Shown here piece by piece: positions 28,601-35,238 of a stretch of DNA of 64,000 bases. Location of the stretch: contig OZ007508.1 in NCBI GenBank assembly GCA_963931865.1, forward strand, positions 8,802,781 through 8,866,780. The letters run 5' to 3'. This DNA is from Axinella damicornis. Lineage: Eukaryota > Porifera > Demospongiae > Axinellida > Axinellidae. The first letter of the stretch is position 1. Each line of letters begins with the position of its first letter. A program made the position numbers and the translations under genes. Under the pieces are notes generated by a model, which searched no databases, was not told the DNA's origin, and worked only from the letters and a program-made list of their open reading frames with translations.

Positions 28601-31600
28601 GTGTTTGTTTGTCAGTTTGTTTTGTTTTGTAACGCATATTGCCTCTACCTTTGTATTTCTGTATATTTAACTTTGGTTATAGTTTATCACAATGTAATAT
28701 TAAAATATTCGTATTGTATAAACAAACGGAGCCGGAGGAGCTAGGTGGAGGGCCTGCTCTATTCTATCTGCACAGCTAAATGTGATTAATAAGAAAAAAG
28801 GTATAACGAGACAAGAGCGCATAAGTAGGTCGCGTGTAACTTCCAGGAAAATCAAACCGGGCAAAATCCATAGCGTGTACAAAAAATAGCTAGAGTGCTT
28901 CTAAACACTTTAGTAGTGATTAATTCTGCCTTGGAGTCAATTGACTGGAGCGGCGTACAGTCATTATATTCCGTATTGTTGTGCACAGCTGTGTAGTTCT
29001 GAGCCAAGTGACGGCAGGAAGCGACAGCGACACCTACCAGAGAATGCTCTACGGCTGTGCTGAAAGCTAACCTATAGCCTAGTCAGAGCCAAATTGCTAG
29101 CCACTCAGATCTATGTACTGGCCAACATGTTCACAAGTACCGTAGGTGTCCTAGCCTTGTTCCAAGGCGCTTGGTAATTGGGGAGGAGAGCGCCTGGTAC
29201 CTACTGTTCACGCATGCACGAGCAGTTACGTTACATTCTCCGTATAATTCATCGAGTTACGTAAGCTAAAATAATATTCGGTAAAATATACGGCTCCAGC
29301 ATCATGCGAGGCCAATGCCGCCATGGTTTCGAATTCTGTGGACGCTTCTGCCTTTCTGAAGTGGAAGCGAAGCACGATACAAACAGTAAGACCCCATAGA
29401 TAAATTCGACCTGGCTGTATGTAACCATACAAACACATTCTGGCCATTATGTATGTGCTGTATTGCTTCTGTTGTTCGTCCTCAGAACCATTCCTGGCTT
29501 TCCGACCTTACCGAGGGCATACGGCACGGCTTGGTTGAACAGAGCTGTGTCTTGTAGTGTTTCAGTAATGTACGGTCGTGCAACACTTACTAGTACAACA
29601 GTACTTTCCAAGCTCCCCACAAAAACCTGGGGAGCCGGGCACGTGCGAACAGTGGATTACCGAGCGCCTGGGAACAAGGCTATAGGTGTCCTTGCCTTGG
29701 TTATTTATACTCAGGTATTACACTTAATAGGCCGAAGAATCAGGCCCATGCATCACAAGTCAACCCTTGCTCTCACTGTCTGAAGACCATAGGCAGTTAT
29801 AGTAGGGACAATAATTTTGCTGTTAAACTTGAGTCTTGAGATAGGCATTCACCCTGCTCACAGAATACAGTAGGTAGCAACATAGCTAAATCATACGTAC
29901 GTACAGGGACTTACCAAGTCTTATGACCGCTGAATTAGAAACACAGATTGCCATGCGCCTGCGCTAAAAGAATCATGCAGTGTTTGCGTTGTCTTGTCGA
30001 TCAAACGAGGCACTTGAGGTAAGTCTGTATGATTGTATAATTTATCTGCCGACAGTATCTTGTGAATGCCAGCCTCAAGACTCAAGTGTGGTTACAACAA
30101 ACTTATTTACTAAAGGCATGAATGGCTGGGAGAGCTGGCTTTGTCATCCATCCAGACAAGGATTGACACTGTGCTTGATCATATGCCAGGGTCTGATTCT
30201 TCAGCCATGCTGCTAGTGTAACAATCTTCAAACGTGCGCTGCTGCTAAAAAAAGACATAAACAAACAAAAAAACAATTCAAAATGTAACAGGATGTAGGG
30301 AACCAGAACGGCAAAAAGTAAGGAAACAAGGTAGGGATGATCACACAAAACAGTGAAGTATACAATCCCCCCTACATATCTTTTTTCATAGAAGTCATAG
30401 TTTTTCAGTAGGAAGCTACAGCCGCTTGAGACTTCAAAGTTGAAAATGCTGTTATTTCGTGTATAAACCATTCCGAGAGATTTAGGCAACGTTGACAACG
30501 TTGACGTCTGAAGAAGAAAGAAAAACAATTTGCCCGTTTAGCGAGTACCTGGTGCGGTACTATCGTGACGGTTATTTGCTACGCGAGGAGTCTTGTTGGT
30601 CATGAAAACACCCGAAGATTACTGGTATGTGGTTATAAAGGCTTACAAAGTGTACCATTTCTGAGATATTTTTTCATATTCGCAAATACTGCGTGTCTGT
30701 GGTATCCCTACTTATAGAGTGTACGACTCTATGATAGAGTCTACCAACTCTATGATATGGATGATTGACGTTTTGCACGAGGTGGTCAATTTTCACTGAG
30801 TGGTAGGTACATGTACGTACAGTAGTAATCACTCACTGTAAGAGCTGTCGGATGCGCACTGCTGGCAGAATGTGTGCTGCAAATGAAAGGAAAAAAAGCA
30901 TTAATTCCTATTCCCATTGCATCTTTTGTGCTGCAGTTTCCGTTCCATAGTTTACGGAATGGAAGTCAACAGTTAAAACACAGGCGTGAAATTGAGATCG
31001 AAGAGTGTTGAACTGCTAGGAGCGGCATGTTTGTTTTTCAGCATTTCTAAAACAACATTCATAGCTCGAAGATGATCTACAGAGAGTACTCAAGCATGCA
31101 TACTTGGAAGTTAATTTTCAATCTTGCTACCATAACTGTGCATATCCAGCTACGTCTTTGTATTTCTGCTTGCTTGTTTGTCTCTTCACCATTATGCACT
31201 CCTTGTATCTGCTTAGGATGACTAGTGGGAGTAGTTTCAAACCCAGGAACGTGAGGGAACAGAAATAAGACGGCTTGTTCCTAAGCCCAACTAACAGCTT
31301 TCTGCTGTGGAGTGCAGGCACGGCCACGCTGTTTTCACCCTTCGGGTGAACCCACCCACCTCCCCCCGTCCCGCCCTTTCTGCTCACACAGAACAAAAGT
31401 CCAAAGGACATTGCAGGATGCTACATAATCAAGCTTATATACATGCAGTGCTGAGCAGCCAGTACATACACACGAGCTACGAAGATCTAACATGTGCATG
31501 TCTACATAGAGACCCTATGTACTTGTATGTAGGGCTCCTCATCAGGCCAAAAAATGTCCATAAAAGTCTTCAAAAGGTTTAGGGACATCTTTGTGGGAAA

Positions 31601-34600
31601 CACTAGTATGGTCAGTTTTGCATCCCCATAAATTTTTCCACATGCCCCATACATATAATGCTACGTAAGCGTTACATATGTTTTTAAACTGTTTCTTATG
31701 GTTGGTGAAATGGGTTAACTTAATTGCATGCATGGCAACCTTCATGATGTTTGGCATCATCAGACTAGGTGTGTAACCTACGTACCCCGCAAGAGGCGAT
31801 GAATGGATTCCTGTATACTTTCCCACAGAGAGGACAGAACACCTTCAGTAAATTGGACTTCTCACCAGCCAGCACCACAACATCCTGGTACAGAAATACA
31901 GGGGAATATGATAACGCAAGTACAGAAACAGCCACTTGGCATTAGTGACTACCGTCTCAACTGGGGGCTCAGTCTCAACTGGTAGTGGAGCCCATATGGC
32001 AGTTGCACACTCTTATTGTTATGAACTCTTGATAGGTAGGACCCGCCTCTCATATGGAGTTTCTGTAGATACACCTGAGATAGCAAGTTGAATGGGTATT
32101 AACGGATCTGGGACATCACCCCTCACTTTTCGTACTGCAAGCGACAAACCGGGATCAAGGCTTCTTCATAGTTATCCTTTGCAATTACCTCCTCATGCCA
32201 GTGCTTAATGTGCTGAAGGTGTAGAAGCTGCCAACTCGAGTTTGCTGTTGTACATGCATCTTACAACAGGTGTGCGTGCACGTGCATCAACGAACAATCA
32301 CATGGCAACATTTTGGCGGGTGGGATAACGTTTCCGGTTTAGATGTGTTGTGGCTCCCATGCTGAACAGAAAAAAAATACGTACTCCACTCTACATACTC
32401 TATGGATGAGCACTCAGCACTGACCCTGGCCTCCTAACCATTGCCTCATTTCCTGCCGGACCAATCACCACTTCTTACACTAGTCTGGGAATCAGACCCT
32501 TCTCACGGAAGGAAAGAAGGGTTTGGCCAGGTGTTTACATTTGAGTTGTCCATGGAATGGAATTTCTAATGAATCTGAGTTGCTGATTGCAAATGACGTA
32601 AAGGAAATGATTTTTCTAAAGGTTTTCAGTCTCACTAGCAACTAGATATGGCAAATCGCTGTGCTATGACAGGTGTTAGACAAAAGCTGAGGGGAGCAAT
32701 GAGCAGGTCAATACCCATGCATAATTGCCCATGCATCAATACATTAAGATTTTAACCATGTGTTTGTCTGTCTGTCTGTCTGTGTGTAGCGGAATTGGGG
32801 CGGGACTAGACTTTAGTGACACATGACCTTCGTACTTCAATTTACTGAACCTCAAACTCTGGGCATGTTCGAGAATATTGGGCATGGGCTGGAATCTTTC
32901 AGAACAGCTGGCGGCGAGCAGCAGCCAATGCAGATGCCATCGGGGAGCAGCAGAAGAAGCGGATGCAATCGGGGAGCAGCAGTTAAAGCAGATGCAATCA
33001 GGGAGCAGCAGCCGAAGCGGACGCAATCGGGAAGAAGTTGAAACAGACGCAATCGAGAGCAGCAGGTGAAGCGGACGCAAGCGGCGAGCAGCAGCTGAAG
33101 CGAATGCAAACGGGGAGCTCAGCAGCAGTTGAAGCAGATCGATGCAGGGAGCAGCAGCTGAAGCGGACACAATCAGGGAGCAGCAGCTCTGCACAGAGAG
33201 CTGTCCGGCACTGGAGTACTCAAGCAGACGAACGAGGCGGGAAGTAGCTGAGCGAGCAAAGCTACTTGTAATAACTAGAGGTGTTCATAGAATACATACC
33301 CCGCGCTGAACGTCTACAGGCCAGGATGCATGCAGAGCAGCTACAATCGACATGACATCTCTGCTGATGCGCATCGAACAGGGCGACTATCGCGTAATAT
33401 ACTGTGTTCATATATGGCCATATCCAAGAAGTGGGAGTGACCGCTTACCGTATATACAACATATTATATTGAAGCTGGAGAGGTGGGGCCAAATGTTACG
33501 AATAATAGGAAATTGCTGGAAAAACAACCGAAACAATAGCCACGATGCCTGAGAAGTACATAGATCGTGAGAAAACACTTTCCTAGCACCGTATATACAA
33601 CATATTATATTGAAGCTGGTGAGGTGGGGCCAAATGTGACGAATAATAGGAAATTGCTGGAAAAACAACCGAAACAATAGCCACGATGCCTGAGAAGTAC
33701 ATAGATCGTGAGAAAACACTTTCTTAGCGGTCATCTTGAAGCATGAAGTTTCCAAATGCACTTCGTGTCCTGTTCTTGATGGGACTCTTGAGGTCATGAA
33801 GAGGTGGAGTCAATGTTATGAATAGTTATGAAAAGTAGGAAATAGCCGAAATGCAGCGAAACGGAGCGCCTTGACTTCAGTCAGGTACACATAGAGCAGT
33901 TTTTTGCTACTTGCTATTGTTTGACTCCATTTCGATGGTTTATGATGGTCTATGTGGCGAGATTTCAATTTTCTTCGCCTGACAGACGACTGACTGACTG
34001 ACTGACGGACAAAACCGATTGCTTAACCCCACTTCGTGCATGCGCGTACAGGGTAATAATCATGTCAACTTGGCACATGCCCAGACCCTTCCTTCACCTC
34101 GTGCAAAGTATCTGGTTTCATGTACATGTACAATATAACCAGAGGAGGCTGGACAGATTTTCTGTGCACGGGACTATGCACTGCGCTTGAGTACAGATAA
34201 CAGCCTCGTTCCCACACACACATGGCTGGGATTGATGGTTAACTTGCTGATAGTTGAGCCCTCGAGCTTGACTTGTTACATTTTGATGCAGAAGGCTGAA
34301 GGCAGAGACAAAGGCAATACAGTTATCTTGGCTGTACCTTCTCATTTCACCGACCACATTACAGAAGGGATCACAGTACCAACCTAGTCTCAGACTTTCG
34401 CAGAAAGGAGAGCCTGGTCAACTGCCCATACATATTCTGACACTTACACAATATACATAAATACATGGACTGGAGTATATAGTTGCAAACCACAGCACTC
34501 CATATACGGCAATCCGGGTATGTGAATAGAAGTGCTGTGGTTGATACATATCAACATATCATGTATATCACAAGTCTTATTATGTGCACAGTTAACTCTC

Positions 34601-34938
34601 CATTCTGTGAGAGTCAGGCTATGTGAGGCTAGTACTGAGCTTTCCTGTGTTCACGGCTATGTTACAACATGAGAAGCTACAGTAGGAGAGCTCAGATCTT
34701 GTCACTTGCAGTACGAAAAGCGGGCTGGGCGCCGGCGAGGCCTGGGACCGAGGCTACCAGATAGCACCGACATACCTCTACCATCCCATGCGGCTGCTCC
34801 TCCAAGAGGCCCTATGTACAGGCTAAGTGAACATGTACGTGTCCAACCTAACGAATTTTATGTAGCAAACAGATGTTGAACATGACTTACGCAGGGTATA
34901 TCAACCAGACCAGAGTCATCTGCTAGACTTCCAGCCAT
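597..34938 (-). CDS. TRAF7: TRAF7-like RING/WD40 E3 ubiquitin ligase, 23 exons, complete
   Basis: E3 ubiquitin ligase and MAP3K-signalling scaffold family. Exons in coding order: 34891-34938, 34776-34811, 31786-31884, 30837-30876, 27553-27605, 26318-26411, 24987-25020, 24279-24354, 21549-21607, 18670-18739, 15552-15708, 14998-15071, 12643-12685, 10615-10667, 10443-10511, 9316-9398, 5822-5978, 4314-4430, 3394-3513, 1843-1885, 1203-1291, 877-996, 597-815. All have GT-AG borders and the phases agree throughout: 1953 nt, 650 aa plus stop, against about 670 aa in human TRAF7. Domain order RING, TRAF zinc fingers, coiled coil, seven WD40 is the TRAF7 order. CRFEGVK and GTYEKLIH resemble the vertebrate protein as I remember it. 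The long Ser-rich N-terminus of vertebrates is absent. Exon 1 (ATG at 34938), exon 2 and the last exon are the least certain because little homology supports them. Most introns are full of transposons. Confidence 0.93.
1341..1613. repeat. Foldback MITE-like element, family TCAAGAGTTCA
   Basis: A 273-bp element in a TRAF7 intron with long imperfect inverted arms. The left begins ATCAAGAGTT and continues AGAGTGTGCAACTGCCATA; the right ends in the reverse complement ACTCTTATTGTTATGAACTC. The 14048-14715 element has the same arms, and one arm alone is at 31981-32032. No coding capacity. Confidence 0.75.
2525..2673. repeat. Palindromic foldback element (149 bp)
   Basis: Nearly the whole stretch is one palindrome: ATAGGATGGTC(T)ACTGTGG at the left against CCACAGTGGACCATCCTAT at the right, with inner arms AATGCAGTCAGGAAGT and ACTTCCTGACTGCATT. 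It is AT-rich at the tips and non-coding. Confidence 0.75.
2686..2881. repeat. Second foldback element directly beside the first
   Basis: Inverted arms ATGTAGGGATAGCAGAACAG and CTGTTCTGCTATCCCTACAT enclose a centre with a further inverted pair (AACAGTTCAGTATACAA and TTGTATGCTGAACAGTT). A related sequence starts at about 30296. It follows the previous foldback after only about 12 bp. Confidence 0.7.
3005..3390. repeat. Dispersed repeat abutting TRAF7 exon 19
   Basis: This block is similar to 30400-30775, both ending in CTACCAACTCTATGAT. Here it runs to within a few bases of the exon 19 splice donor (exon low end 3394), so this intron's 5' end is largely repeat. No protein is recognised. Confidence 0.55.
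3900..4140. repeat. Dispersed repeat ending GAGCACCTCTAG
   Basis: CCCCGTGTGCATGCGCACAG at the start, GAAGGCTTAGTTCAGGATAG inside and TGCTCTGCTGAGCACCTCTA at the end are shared with 39645-40060. The copies diverge in the centre. Non-coding. Confidence 0.6.
5340..5650 (+). pseudogene. Non-LTR retrotransposon reverse transcriptase fragment
   Basis: Translation with small frame breaks gives [11 protein letters not shown], then [12 protein letters not shown] with the YADD catalytic motif, then WMINLQCNK and YKYLGVTI. These are ordered motifs of LINE-type reverse transcriptase palm and thumb. It is a truncated, frameshifted relic between TRAF7 exons 17 and 18. The clade cannot be told from this fragment. 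Confidence 0.75.
6215..6270. repeat. Poly-C tract followed by (AC)n
   Basis: 36 C residues followed by about ten AC units, inside a TRAF7 intron. The same poly-C plus AC arrangement occurs at 60873-60930. The length in the assembly may be unreliable. Confidence 0.85.
6349..6790. repeat. Local duplication
   Basis: CACCTATGGCTTCATATGTG and following bases occur at about 6357 and again at about 6621. ATGTCAATAATACTAGGAAT occurs near 6438 and 6660, and GCTCTGCAAGCCCT near 6602 and 6787. This looks like a local duplication with scrambling; no gene seen. Confidence 0.55.
7917..9285. mobile_element. Nested foldback element interrupted by a hAT relic
   Basis: Outer arms of about 210-230 bp (7917-8148 and 9076-9285) are inverted copies of each other (GGCTATTCTAACCAATCAGG against CTGATTGGTTAGAATAGCC). 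Just inside the left arm is a second palindrome, 8149-8470, made of CCCTGGCCAG and CGGGATATAAC type repeats. A hAT relic occupies 8473-9075. A copy of the inner palindrome sequence precedes at 7740-7920, and a partial copy of the outer arm is at 63430-63625. Confidence 0.75.
8473..9075 (+). mobile_element. hAT-type DNA transposon relic with TTF zinc-finger exon
   Basis: Ends are CAGGGCCGTA... and ...TACGGCCCTG, typical hAT termini, flanked by an apparent 5-6 bp duplication (GATACT / ATACT). Inside, 8612-8710 reads [20 protein letters not shown] then FPKRTFG. After a frame break, [19 protein letters not shown] follows. This matches the N-terminal TTF-type zinc-finger region of hAT transposases (FPKRxFG ... 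WPxLxYDE). The catalytic part is missing, so it is a non-autonomous deletion product. Confidence 0.75.
10030..10133. repeat. Small foldback
   Basis: GGGCTCTACTGGATTTAGAT and CTAAATCCCATAGACCCC are inverted relatives about 60 bp apart. Another hairpin sits at 10182-10245 (AGTCCCATCCC and GGGATGGGACT). Intronic and non-coding. Confidence 0.6.
10741..12237. mobile_element. Penelope-like retroelement remnant with inverted ends
   Basis: The ends are about 80-bp inverted copies of each other and include GGCCACTATACAGTGGCCCTC on the left, a motif seen at Penelope-like element ends. Inside on the plus strand, 11195-11290 gives [17 protein letters not shown] (reverse transcriptase C-terminus), then 11325-11400 gives VVYRVPCMG, the start of a GIY-YIG endonuclease, broken soon after. 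Truncated and frameshifted. It lies in the intron between TRAF7 exons 13 and 14. Confidence 0.7.
12643..15708 (-). CDS. TRAF7: TRAF7 coiled coil, exons 11-13
   Basis: Exon 11 (15552-15708) encodes a heptad-rich helix including [15 protein letters not shown] and [12 protein letters not shown]. Exon 12 (14998-15071) gives [19 protein letters not shown]. Exon 13 (12643-12685) gives [12 protein letters not shown]. In the family this segment drives oligomerisation between the zinc fingers and the propeller. The exon 12 donor (GTTAGC) and exon 11 donor (GTCAGT) are weak but keep the frame. Confidence is a little lower than for neighbouring parts because coiled coils diverge quickly. Confidence 0.85.
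12686..14047. other. Intron stretch without recognised features
   Basis: Intron 12 of the TRAF7-like gene. Short simple stretches such as TACTGTACTGTACTCTACTC (about 13387) are present, but I see no exon, RNA gene or clear element. Confidence 0.4.
14048..14715. mobile_element. MITE-like element, 668 bp, family TCAAGAGTTCA
   Basis: Inverted termini TCAAGAGTTCATAACAATAA and its complement, followed by mirrored CCACTACCACCATCT. It is the long version of the 1341-1613 element. Internal sequence includes a mirrored GCGGAA/TTCCGC pair. No protein-coding region. Confidence 0.75.
15357..15462. mobile_element. Small palindromic insertion, termini TAGTCTCATTCCCAGA
   Basis: The element starts TAGTCTCATTCCCAGA and ends TCTGGGACTGAGACTA. 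Flanks are GCTGTGTGT at the left and GCTGTATGC at the right, a 7/9 match suggesting an old 9-bp target-site duplication. The termini resemble the TAGCCTCG family, so it is probably a related family. Confidence 0.6.
15827..16337. mobile_element. piggyBac-like non-autonomous element, copy A
   Basis: Ends are TTAACCCTTTAAGACC and GGCCCTAAAGAGTTAA: TTAA at each tip and CCCTTTA-type TIRs, as for piggyBac-derived MITEs. The interior contains GGTGGGTGGGTGCACCCGAA. A reversed copy is at 17630-18118 and a partial one at 31230-31430. No transposase seen. Confidence 0.65.
16470..16945. repeat. Foldback element (about 475 bp)
   Basis: Inverted arms of roughly 150 bp: GACTCACCCAAAATTCCATG against CATGGAATTTTGGGTGAGTT, and further in GGTCAAAGGTCATGTACATA against GCACATGACCCTTGACC. 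Between the two copies of the piggyBac-like element. Confidence 0.7.
17630..18118. mobile_element. piggyBac-like non-autonomous element, copy B (inverted)
   Basis: Reverse-oriented relative of 15827-16337, starting TTAACTCTTTAGGGCCC and ending GGGCCCTAAAGGGCTAA. The two copies with the foldback between them make a 2.3-kb inverted block in TRAF7 intron 10. Confidence 0.65.
18670..26411 (-). CDS. TRAF7: TRAF7 TRAF-type zinc fingers, exons 6-10
   Basis: Exon 6 (26318-26411) reads [18 protein letters not shown]. Exon 7 (24987-25020, 34 nt) reads [11 protein letters not shown]. Exon 8 (24279-24354) reads [11 protein letters not shown]. Exon 9 (21549-21607) reads [19 protein letters not shown]. 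Exon 10 (18670-18739) reads [19 protein letters not shown]. Each follows the Cys/His spacing of the TRAF7 zinc-finger array. Codons split across introns restore the expected residues, for example Asn at the exon 9/10 junction. The arrangement is clear; exact metal ligands of exon 7 are inferred from the family. Confidence 0.92.
19500..20015. mobile_element. MITE with TACCGTATGGC termini
   Basis: 516 bp. The left end TACCGTATGGCCGGAAAATT and the right end AATTTTCCAGCCATACGGTA are inverted. Related termini (ACCGTATGG) occur near 4850. Non-coding. Confidence 0.7.
20357..21233. mobile_element. Inverted-repeat element of about 880 bp
   Basis: Left arm GCATAATGAGGTAAAGAGCG is mirrored at 21210-21233. 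Both arms contain GGAAGGAAGGGAGGAGC or its complement and ACTACCGT/GGGACTAC tracts. An inner inverted pair (GGTCTAGAAACTTTGGACC) lies near 20566 and 20850. No protein recognised in the core. Confidence 0.6.
21302..21377. mobile_element. TAGCCTCG-family short element (76 bp)
   Basis: Starts TAGCCTCGTTCCCAGGC and ends GAGGCTA after a partly decayed right arm. The flanks AACGTGCAC and AACGCAC resemble an eroded 9-bp duplication. It lies in TRAF7 intron 9. Confidence 0.6.
22237..22552. repeat. Inverted-repeat element with AGTCTGG termini
   Basis: AGTCTGGTTTCCAGACCCAA at the left mirrors TTGGGTCTGGGAACCAGACT at the right, and both arms continue with CCCGCGAGTA. Next to it (about 22560-22730) is a palindromic sequence (TTGTACCATGGCTTGCTAGG) whose relative lies at 42636-42860. 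Confidence 0.65.
23331..23918 (+). repeat. Minisatellite-bearing element, copy 1
   Basis: About 23410-23735 is a degenerate tandem array of a roughly 30-bp unit (CTGCTGCTCCCTGATTGCGT then CCGCTTCAG). It is framed by AGTAGCTGAGCTCGC on the left and TAGTCCCGCCCCAC... AATCTTAATATATTGAT on the right. The whole frame plus array recurs inverted at 32733-33268. Open frames in it are by-products of the repeat. Confidence 0.8.
24922..24944. repeat. Poly-C tract
   Basis: 23 C residues preceded by a run of nine G and CGCACG, 42 bp below TRAF7 exon 7. A 28-base G tract lies at 25574-25601 in the next intron. Confidence 0.8.
25021..26317. other. TRAF7 intron 6, mostly unrecognised
   Basis: Contains the 28-G tract (25574-25601) flanked by inverted GTCTAGCTGCTAGACC and GGTCTAGTAGCTAC, and about 25990-26020 a fragment of the dispersed repeat GGCACAATTTTCCCCCTACC (also near 23195 and 41895). 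No exon seen. Confidence 0.45.
27553..31884 (-). CDS. TRAF7: TRAF7 RING domain, exons 3-5
   Basis: The RING finger is split over three exons. Exon 3 (31786-31884) gives [19 protein letters not shown] with the first two zinc ligand cysteines and the third at its end. Exon 4 (30837-30876, 40 nt) opens with HTFCQQC, the His plus two Cys. Exon 5 (27553-27605) gives VCPLDNVQL, the last Cys with an Asp in the final ligand place, as in the human CPVDN motif as I remember it. The RING recruits the ubiquitin-loaded E2 in the cytosol. Introns here hold a repeat related to 3005-3390, a copy of the piggyBac-like element (31230-31430) and a foldback-element end (31981-32032). Confidence 0.93.
27682..28083. 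repeat. 36-bp direct repeats flanking 330 bp
   Basis: An identical 36-bp sequence starting TATTGCATAATTATCCACTT is at 27682-27717 and 28048-28083. The second copy leads straight into a retroelement ORF relic. Neither a tandem array nor a clear insertion is evident between them. Confidence 0.75.
28121..28516 (+). pseudogene. Retroelement polyprotein C-terminal fragment
   Basis: An open frame reads [20 protein letters not shown] then [32 protein letters not shown] and [11 protein letters not shown], ending at 28516. From memory this matches a C-terminal domain common in non-LTR-like reverse transcriptase ORFs of sponges and cnidarians. An A/T-rich tail (28517-28580) follows. It is 5'-truncated, in a TRAF7 intron upstream of exon 5. 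Confidence 0.65.
28813..29105. repeat. Partial copy of the CAAGAGCGC element
   Basis: AAGAGCGCATAAGTAGGTCG and the later GGAAGCGACAGCGAC stretch match the complete element at 58342-58989, partly inverted. It is truncated at one side. Confidence 0.55.
29152..29682. mobile_element. TAGCCTCG-family element, 531 bp, perfect 9-bp TSD
   Basis: Left end TAGCCTTGTTCCAAGGCGCT, right end AGCGCCTGGGAACAAGGCTA. The 9-bp direct repeat TAGGTGTCC flanks it exactly (29143-29151 and 29683-29691). Inside, on the plus strand near 29320, GCCGCCATGG sets a start in good context, followed by 21 codons and a GTAAGA splice-donor-like site, so it may carry a captured first exon. Confidence 0.8.
31230..31430. repeat. 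piggyBac-like element, partial copy C
   Basis: CACCCTTCGGGTGAACCCAC and CCCGCCCTTTCTGCT match the interior of the elements at 15827 and 17630. Ends are eroded. Lies between TRAF7 exons 3 and 4. Confidence 0.55.
32733..33268 (-). repeat. Minisatellite-bearing element, copy 2 (inverted)
   Basis: Reverse complement of the 23331-23918 element, including the array of about 30-bp units (GGGAGCAGCAGCTGAAGCGG) at 32930-33190, the GGGGCGGGACTAGAC frame and the GTAGCTGAGCGAGC end. Both copies lie in introns of the same gene, 9.4 kb apart. Confidence 0.8.
33447..33727. repeat. Tandem duplication, 140-bp unit
   Basis: ACCGTATATACAACATATTA starts both units (about 33449 and 33589), which are nearly identical over 140 bp. 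A decayed third piece may follow to about 33870. It gives a spurious 129-codon frame on the minus strand. Confidence 0.75.
34400..34640. repeat. Dispersed repeat (GTCAACTGCCCATA)
   Basis: GAGCCTGGTCAACTGCCCAT and ACCACAGCACTCCATATACG resemble 52245-52456. The copies share ends but differ inside. Confidence 0.5.
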
Positions 34939-35238
34939 TGATGCCAAAGTTACACAAAAGTGGATGTAGACCTACGGTGTTCCTCGCATGCGCAACGGGG
35001 AGGGCTCAGTCACTTTTCCAAGTTCAGGTGAAGTTTGGGTGGCTCCTAGTACAGTCTCACAGGCCAGGACGCTTTTTCCTGTTTTGGGGGTGTGGCCGGA
35101 AGCTCGCTTCCGGCCACACCCCCAAACAGGAAAGCGTTTGGGTTGATACGTCATGAACTTGGGATTTTCCCTGTGCACTGTACACGTGGTCTTTTCAGGG
35201 GATTGACATCGACCAAAGATACACTTTGTTGCTTAACC
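34939..35238. promoter_or_regulatory. Bidirectional promoter region between TRAF7-like and CACYBP
   Basis: Only 300 bp separate the two divergent start codons, so core promoters and 5' leaders must lie here. The core, 35070-35136, is a palindrome with arms of about 31-34 bp around a two-base centre. Each arm holds TTTCCTGTTT, GGGGGTGTGG and CCGGAAGC, in mirror image. CCGGAAG is an ETS/GABP-type core and GGGTGTGG a CACCC/KLF-type box, both frequent in bidirectional housekeeping promoters. Beyond it at 35147 is TACGTCAT, a CRE-like half site. No TATA box seen. A palindromic transposon is the alternative. Confidence 0.7.

Noticed and set aside
29980..30216. Plus-strand exon-like frame with a GTAAGT donor near 30018
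   Set aside because: No homology recognised and no partner exon on the plus strand; it lies inside a TRAF7 intron.
33408..33797. 129-aa minus frame with an internal duplicate
   Set aside because: It is the 140-bp tandem duplication read as protein; no family resemblance.
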